A stretch of DNA of 64,000 nucleotides from Alsobacter sp045348435. Lineage in GTDB: Bacteria; Pseudomonadota; Alphaproteobacteria; Rhizobiales; Beijerinckiaceae. Positions 60,040 through 64,000 of the stretch are shown here, piece after piece (position 1 is the first letter of the stretch; each line of letters opens with the position of its first letter). The notes under the pieces were generated by a model. It ran no database searches. It was not told the origin of the DNA and worked only from the letters and a program-made list of their open reading frames with translations. A program made the translations under genes and the position numbers. The stretch spans positions 4,588,001 to 4,652,000 of the forward strand of contig NZ_CP157484.1 of the NCBI RefSeq assembly GCF_045348435.1, given 5' to 3'.

Positions 60040-60459
60040 ATGTCCGCGCTGCGCCTTGTCCTCCTGCTGACCCCGTGCTGGCTCTGCGCGGCCGGCGCCC
60101 TGTCGCCGCGCCCCGCGGCCGCGCAGAACGCAGCGGCCCGACCCTCCCAGCCCTGCCCGGACTACGGATCCTTCGTGGCGGTCGACGCCGGACGCCAGAA
60201 GGGCGCCATCGTGGCCCGGTCCCACTCCGACTGCGCCGACCTGCCGGACCCTCGGCCGCGCGATCCCATCCACATCGGCGCTGAGGTGATCATCGGCGGC
60301 CAGCAGCAGGATGGCCAAGCCTCCAGCGGCCAGGCGCCGGGCGCGTCCGGCTCCAGCTCCGGCTCCGGCGGCGCCGGCCAGGCTGGCGCAGGACGACTGC
60401 AGCTTCCGCCGCCGGCTCCCGTCTGGAGGGTGACGCCGGGCCACCGCCGCGAACGGTGA
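60040..60459 (+). CDS. Secreted hypothetical protein
   Basis: A 139-aa protein with signal peptide (LRLVLLLTPCWLCAAGALSP, cleaved after the AAAQN region). The mature part is Pro/Gly/Ser-rich and has two conserved-looking Cys (QPCPDYGSF, SDCADLPDPR). The C-terminal third (GASGSSSGSGGAGQAGAGRL) is low-complexity. No family recognised. It ends convergently with rppH. Confidence 0.6.
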   Translation: MSALRLVLLLTPCWLCAAGALSPRPAAAQNAAARPSQPCPDYGSFVAVDAGRQKGAIVARSHSDCADLPDPRPRDPIHIGAEVIIGGQQQDGQASSGQAPGASGSSSGSGGAGQAGAGRLQLPPPAPVWRVTPGHRRER

Positions 60460-60466
60460 GCGCGCC

Positions 60467-60973
60467 TCAGGGCGCGGCGAAACCGCCAAAAACCTCGACG
60501 ACCTTCTCGTAGACCGGGCGCTTGAACGGGATGATCAGCGCCGGCAGGCGCTCCATCCGCTCCCACCGCCACGCGTCGAACTCCGCTTTGTGGCCTCCGG
60601 CCGGGCGGTGGATGTCGATCTCGCTCTCCTGGCCCTCGAACCGCAAGGCGAACCATCGCTGCGTCTGGCCGCGATAGCGCCCCCGCCAGGCCCGCCCCGA
60701 GACAGCCCTGGGCAGGTCGTAGGCGTACCAGTCCGGCGCCTCCCCGAGGAGCGAGACTGACGTCACGTTTGTCTCCTCCTGCAACTCGCGAAGGGCTGCC
60801 CGGTAGGGGTCCTCGCCCCGGTCGATGCCGCCCTGCGGCATCTGCCACGAATGCGTGGCGTCGACATGCTCGGGTCCGGCCTCCTGCCTGCGCCGCCCCA
60901 GGAAGACCAGGCCCTCGCGATTGAGCAGCATGATCCCCACGCAGGGCCGATAGGGAAGGGTGTCGGTGCTCAT
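60467..60973 (-). CDS. rppH: RNA pyrophosphohydrolase
   Basis: Nudix hydrolase of 168 aa that removes pyrophosphate from the 5' end of RNAs to start their decay. The Nudix box GGIDRGEDPYRAALRELQEE (G-x5-E-x7-R-E-x-x-E-E) is complete. YRPCVGIMLLN at the N-terminus and FKRPVYEKVVEVF at the C-terminus fit RppH. The ATG at 60973 gives MSTDTLPYRP, the common alphaproteobacterial start. The gene order deacetylase, rppH after ctpA is conserved in Rhizobiales. Confidence 0.95.
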   Translation of the reverse strand: MSTDTLPYRPCVGIMLLNREGLVFLGRRRQEAGPEHVDATHSWQMPQGGIDRGEDPYRAALRELQEETNVTSVSLLGEAPDWYAYDLPRAVSGRAWRGRYRGQTQRWFALRFEGQESEIDIHRPAGGHKAEFDAWRWERMERLPALIIPFKRPVYEKVVEVFGGFAAP

Positions 60974-61042
60974 GAGCGCTGCTTTTCTGGTTGGCCGGAC
61001 GAGCATCGAACCCCAGCGGGCCCGCCGCGTCCACCCCCGCTC

Positions 61043-62233
61043 TCAGGGGCGGCCCGGCTTGGCGATCGCGGCGCTGAGCGGCACGAGGGCCAGGCCGCGA
61101 GCCTCCAGCCCCTTGGCCCAGGCGGCGATGCGCTCGATGCTGACCGGCAACGCGCTCGCCGCTCCCACCGCGACGCCGCGCTCGCGCGCGATCGTCTCCA
61201 GGCGGGCGAGTTGGTCGTCGATGGACGAGGACTTGGGGCTCAGGTCGAGAACCGCGTCCGCCTTGGCGAAGGGCAGCTTCAGGCTTGAGGCCGCGGCCGG
61301 CATCAGGCTGCGCGCGGACGAGCCGTCATCGAGGAGCAGGAGCCCGCGCGACGCGATCTCCTTCAGGACCGGCGCCAGGGCGGCCTCGCTGGAGGTGAAC
61401 TTGGCGCCCATGTGGTTCATCACGCCGACATAGCCCGGGAACCGGCTCATCACCCAGAGCAGGCGGTCCGTGTTGTCACCGCCGGGGTTGGCGGCGGTGA
61501 GCGTATGCGGCCCGGGATCGTTGTCCGGGTAGTCGAAAGGCTCCATCGGGACCTGGAGCATCACCTCATGGCCGTCGTCGCGGGCCTTGGAGACCTGCCG
61601 CTCCAGATCCGCCCCATAGGGGGCGAAGGCCAGCGTCACGTCGCCCGGCAGCCGCTGGATGGCGTCGTTGGTCAACCCCTGGCTCAGGCCCAGCCCTCCC
61701 ACCACGATCGCGATGCGCCCCACGGTCTTGGGCGGCAACGCGACGGCGGGTCGGGCGTAGACGTCGGCCGGCCGCGCACCGTCGGCGCCGATGCGGGGCA
61801 GGACGCCATGGCGCGAGCGATCCACCAGCCGCTTGTCAGGCGCGGGCGCCAGCTTCACGGCCGAGGGGGGCACCTGGATGACGATGCCGCCGGATCGATC
61901 GCCGGTCCCGCGGACCACCCGCACGCCCGTGGCCTTCTCGGCCTCCGACATCGCCAACGCCGAGTCCTGGGCCGGGGGAGCGCCTTCGCGCACGCGCGGC
62001 TCGGCGGCGGACGCGGCCGGATCGGCCGGCTTGCTGCGCGTCACGGGGGCGGTGGCGTAGGGCTCGCCCCCGTAGGGATCCTTCACGATCACCAGATAGC
62101 CGGCCAACACCAGGAAAACCGTCGCCACGCCGCCGACGAAAAGATTGCCCAGCGCCAGCGGCATGCGGCGGGGAGGCCGCCGAGCCGTTTCAAGCCCGAG
62201 GGGGCGGGTCAGTTCATCGTGGCCCAACGTCAC
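61043..62233 (-). CDS. Divergent polysaccharide deacetylase family protein
   Basis: Envelope protein of 396 aa. One N-terminal membrane helix (LGNLFVGGVATVFLVLAGYLVIV) precedes a Pro/Ala-rich periplasmic linker and the divergent polysaccharide deacetylase domain: RIAIVVGGLGLSQGLTNDAI, VTLAFAPYGADL, MLQVPMEPFDYPDNDPGPHT, GYVGVMNHMGAKF. It may modify or bind cell-wall polysaccharide; family members are not biochemically defined. It follows ctpA on the same strand after a terminator. Confidence 0.92.
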   Translation of the reverse strand: MTLGHDELTRPLGLETARRPPRRMPLALGNLFVGGVATVFLVLAGYLVIVKDPYGGEPYATAPVTRSKPADPAASAAEPRVREGAPPAQDSALAMSEAEKATGVRVVRGTGDRSGGIVIQVPPSAVKLAPAPDKRLVDRSRHGVLPRIGADGARPADVYARPAVALPPKTVGRIAIVVGGLGLSQGLTNDAIQRLPGDVTLAFAPYGADLERQVSKARDDGHEVMLQVPMEPFDYPDNDPGPHTLTAANPGGDNTDRLLWVMSRFPGYVGVMNHMGAKFTSSEAALAPVLKEIASRGLLLLDDGSSARSLMPAAASSLKLPFAKADAVLDLSPKSSSIDDQLARLETIARERGVAVGAASALPVSIERIAAWAKGLEARGLALVPLSAAIAKPGRP

Positions 62234-62351
62234 GTGCGGTCCCGTCGAGTGATCAAGCGAAACGCGTCCTGAACGGCGAGCCCAACCGTTCGGACCGCCG
62301 CCGAATCATAGCTGAATCCTATGATTCGCTAGGACGGGAACAATCATCTAC

Positions 62352-62383
62352 AAAAAAGCAGCGGAACCTGTGGCTCCGCCGCT
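62352..62383 (-). terminator. Rho-independent terminator of the S41 peptidase operon
   Basis: On the minus strand a 12-bp stem (AGCGGCGGAGCC / GGTTCCGCTGCT, two G-T pairs, 3-nt loop) is followed by six T. It lies 43 bases past the ctpA stop. Confidence 0.85.
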
Positions 62384-62425
62384 TCACTTCCGCCGATCTC
62401 GGCGCCTGCGCGCCGCGTGCGCCTA

Positions 62426-63772
62426 TCAGTTCGGGGCGTTGGCCGGCTTCCCGGACGCTGAGGGGTTGCTCGCCTTGGCGCCGGCGTCGTTGACCTTGAC
62501 GCCGCGCAGCAGGTCGAAGGCGTAGTTCAGCTGCTTGTCGTTCTTGGGATCCGGCGGGACATAGGCCGAGCTGCCGCCCTGCTCGTCGTCGCCGTTCTTC
62601 AGGTGGCCCTTCAGGCTGGCCTCACCCTTGGTCTCGTCCTTGCCCTTCAGCTCGGCCGGAACCTCGTTAAGCACCTGCACGTCGGGGTCGATGCCCTTGG
62701 CCTGGATCGAGCGGCCGGACGGCGTGTAGTAGCGGGCCGTCGTCAGGCGCACCGCGCCGTTGGACCCGAGCGGGATGATCGTCTGCACCGAGCCCTTGCC
62801 GAAGGACCGGCTGCCGATGATGGTCGCCCGCTTGTGGTCCTGCAGCGCGCCGGCCACGATCTCGGAGGCCGACGCCGAGCCGCCATTGATCAGGACGATC
62901 ACCGGCTTGCCCTTGGTCAGGTCGCCCGAGCGGGCGTTGTAGCGCTGCGTCTCGTCGGCGTTACGCCCGCGGGTGGAAACGATCTCGCCCCTCTCCAGGA
63001 AGGCGTCCGACACCGCGATCGCCTGGTCGAGCAGGCCGCCCGGATTGTTGCGCAGGTCGATGACGTAGCCCTTCAGCTTGTCGGCTCCGACATCCTTGGT
63101 GATGGTGTCGATCGAGTTCTTCAGGCCCTCGAAGGTCTGCTCGTTGAACTGGGTGATGCGCACATAGCCGACATCCGTCTCGCTGCGCGAGCGAACCGAC
63201 TTGATGCGGATCACGTCGCGGGTCAGCTTCAGCTCGAGCGGGTCGCTGGCGCCCTTGCGGGTGATCTTGAGGCGCACCACGGAGTTCACAGCGCCGCGCA
63301 TCTTGTCGACGGCCTGGTTGAGGCTGAGCCCCTGCACGGCGTCGTCGTCGATGGCGGTGATGATGTCGCCGGCCTGCACGCCGGCCCGGGAGGCGGGCGT
63401 ATCGTCGATGGGCGAAACGACCTTGATCAGGCCTTCCTCCATCGTGACCTCGATGCCCAGCCCGCCGAACTCTCCGCGCGTCTGCACCTGCATGTCGCGG
63501 AAGCTCTTGGCGTCCAGGTAGCTCGAATGCGGATCGAGGCCCGACAGCATGCCGTTGATCGCCGACTCGATCAGCTTCGATTCGTCAGGCTTCTCGACAT
63601 AGTCGGATCGGATCTTCTCGAACACATCCCCGAACAGGTTCAGCTGCCGATAGGTGTCCGACGCCGCCGCCACGGCGCTGGTCGTCGACAGCAGCCGGTC
63701 GTTCGTCGCCAGCGTGGCGGCGCCGGCCCCGAGGACGACGCCGAGCATGAGCATGGGGAACTTGCGCATCAT
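62426..63772 (-). CDS. ctpA: S41 family C-terminal processing peptidase
   Basis: Periplasmic serine protease of 448 aa. The signal/anchor is KFPMLMLGVVLGAGAATLA. A PDZ domain (GGLGIEVTMEEGLIKVVSPI, RAGVQAGDIITAID) precedes the S41 catalytic domain with Ser in NGGSASASEIVAGAL and Lys in SFGKGSVQTIIPLGS. The C-terminus is Lys/Asp-rich. CtpA trims envelope proteins and peptidoglycan hydrolases. Its start overlaps the stop of the M23 hydrolase activator gene (ATGA), so they are coupled, which fits joint control of cell-wall turnover. Confidence 0.96.
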   Translation of the reverse strand: MMRKFPMLMLGVVLGAGAATLATNDRLLSTTSAVAAASDTYRQLNLFGDVFEKIRSDYVEKPDESKLIESAINGMLSGLDPHSSYLDAKSFRDMQVQTRGEFGGLGIEVTMEEGLIKVVSPIDDTPASRAGVQAGDIITAIDDDAVQGLSLNQAVDKMRGAVNSVVRLKITRKGASDPLELKLTRDVIRIKSVRSRSETDVGYVRITQFNEQTFEGLKNSIDTITKDVGADKLKGYVIDLRNNPGGLLDQAIAVSDAFLERGEIVSTRGRNADETQRYNARSGDLTKGKPVIVLINGGSASASEIVAGALQDHKRATIIGSRSFGKGSVQTIIPLGSNGAVRLTTARYYTPSGRSIQAKGIDPDVQVLNEVPAELKGKDETKGEASLKGHLKNGDDEQGGSSAYVPPDPKNDKQLNYAFDLLRGVKVNDAGAKASNPSASGKPANAPN

Positions 63773-64000
63773 CCGCGAACTTTCTCGTTCGTCGATGCCG
63801 CCCACCAGGGCGACGGATCGATCGATATCCCGTCTTTCCGAAACTCTACGTAGAGCACCGGTTGCGATGTTTCGCTACCCACCGACGCCGCGGTCGCCTG
63901 GGACCCTTCGCCCATGACGGCCACGGGCTCACCCGCCAGCACGAACTGTCCCAGGCTGACATTGATCCGATCCATGCCAGCCAGGAGGAGATAGTACCCA
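63769..64000 (-). CDS. Murein hydrolase activator EnvC-like (M23), C-terminal end, partial
   Basis: The C-terminal 77 codons of an M23 family protein: LLLAGMDRINVSLGQFVLAG, PVAVMGEGSQA, QPVLYVEFRKDGISIDPSPW. This is the end of a LytM domain as in EnvC-type murein hydrolase activators. The rest lies beyond the window. The stop overlaps the ctpA start. Confidence 0.9.
   Translation of the reverse strand, partial: GYYLLLAGMDRINVSLGQFVLAGEPVAVMGEGSQATAASVGSETSQPVLYVEFRKDGISIDPSPWWAASTNEKVRG

Overview
The window comes from a high-GC alphaproteobacterium, most likely of the order Hyphomicrobiales (Rhizobiales). The evidence is the run rpmB, DUF3108 protein, Suv3-like helicase, S4 protein, fdxA, carD and rpoH, the order M23 peptidase, CtpA, polysaccharide deacetylase and RppH at the other end, two GGAAC-N17-GTT (EcfG-type) promoters, and a dense cluster of GANTC (CcrM) sites. 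The genus cannot be named from the sequence alone.

Bases 1-21435 are ordinary chromosome: housekeeping genes to about 9.3 kb, a lipoprotein metalloprotease and a thermonuclease-like protein, a NepR-like anti-sigma paralog beside an EcfG-promoted YciF gene, a luciferase-like oxidoreductase, a DMT exporter, a divergent pair of large arylsulfatases and a single-domain response regulator.

Bases 21436-59394 form a putative 38-kb integrated element. It is bounded by a 19-bp direct repeat made of the 3' end of tRNA-Leu(CAA). A tyrosine integrase sits next to the intact tRNA, and a second 19-bp motif, probably an integrase arm site, occurs just inside each end. The right-hand module (53.2-59.3 kb) looks like a P4-type satellite: integrase, AlpA-like regulator, conserved protein, primase-helicase, an iteron-like TGACG cluster, excisionase-like and HTH proteins, and a Trypco2-like protein. 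The cargo is mosaic. It includes an NMT1-type ABC importer with IclR control, a KaiC/HisKA_2 kinase operon, single-domain receivers, two short NepR-like proteins, a serine resolvase with its probable site, a PAP2 phosphatase, a cupin-MFS-NTF2-NDH-2 operon, and a 3-hydroxybutyrate dehydrogenase/patatin pair. Many cargo genes are broken: a LuxR tail, an ABC exporter half without its ATPase, two dead copies of a short DNA ligase, and dead copies of a small FPPPW protein.

Bases 59395-64000 return to chromosome: an EcfG-promoted glycine-zipper protein, a small secreted protein, RppH, a divergent polysaccharide deacetylase, the CtpA protease and the C-terminus of an M23 murein hydrolase activator. 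Stress signalling recurs across the window (RpoH, CarD, EcfG promoters, three NepR-like proteins, a HisKA_2 kinase, KaiC), but any link among the cargo genes is inference.
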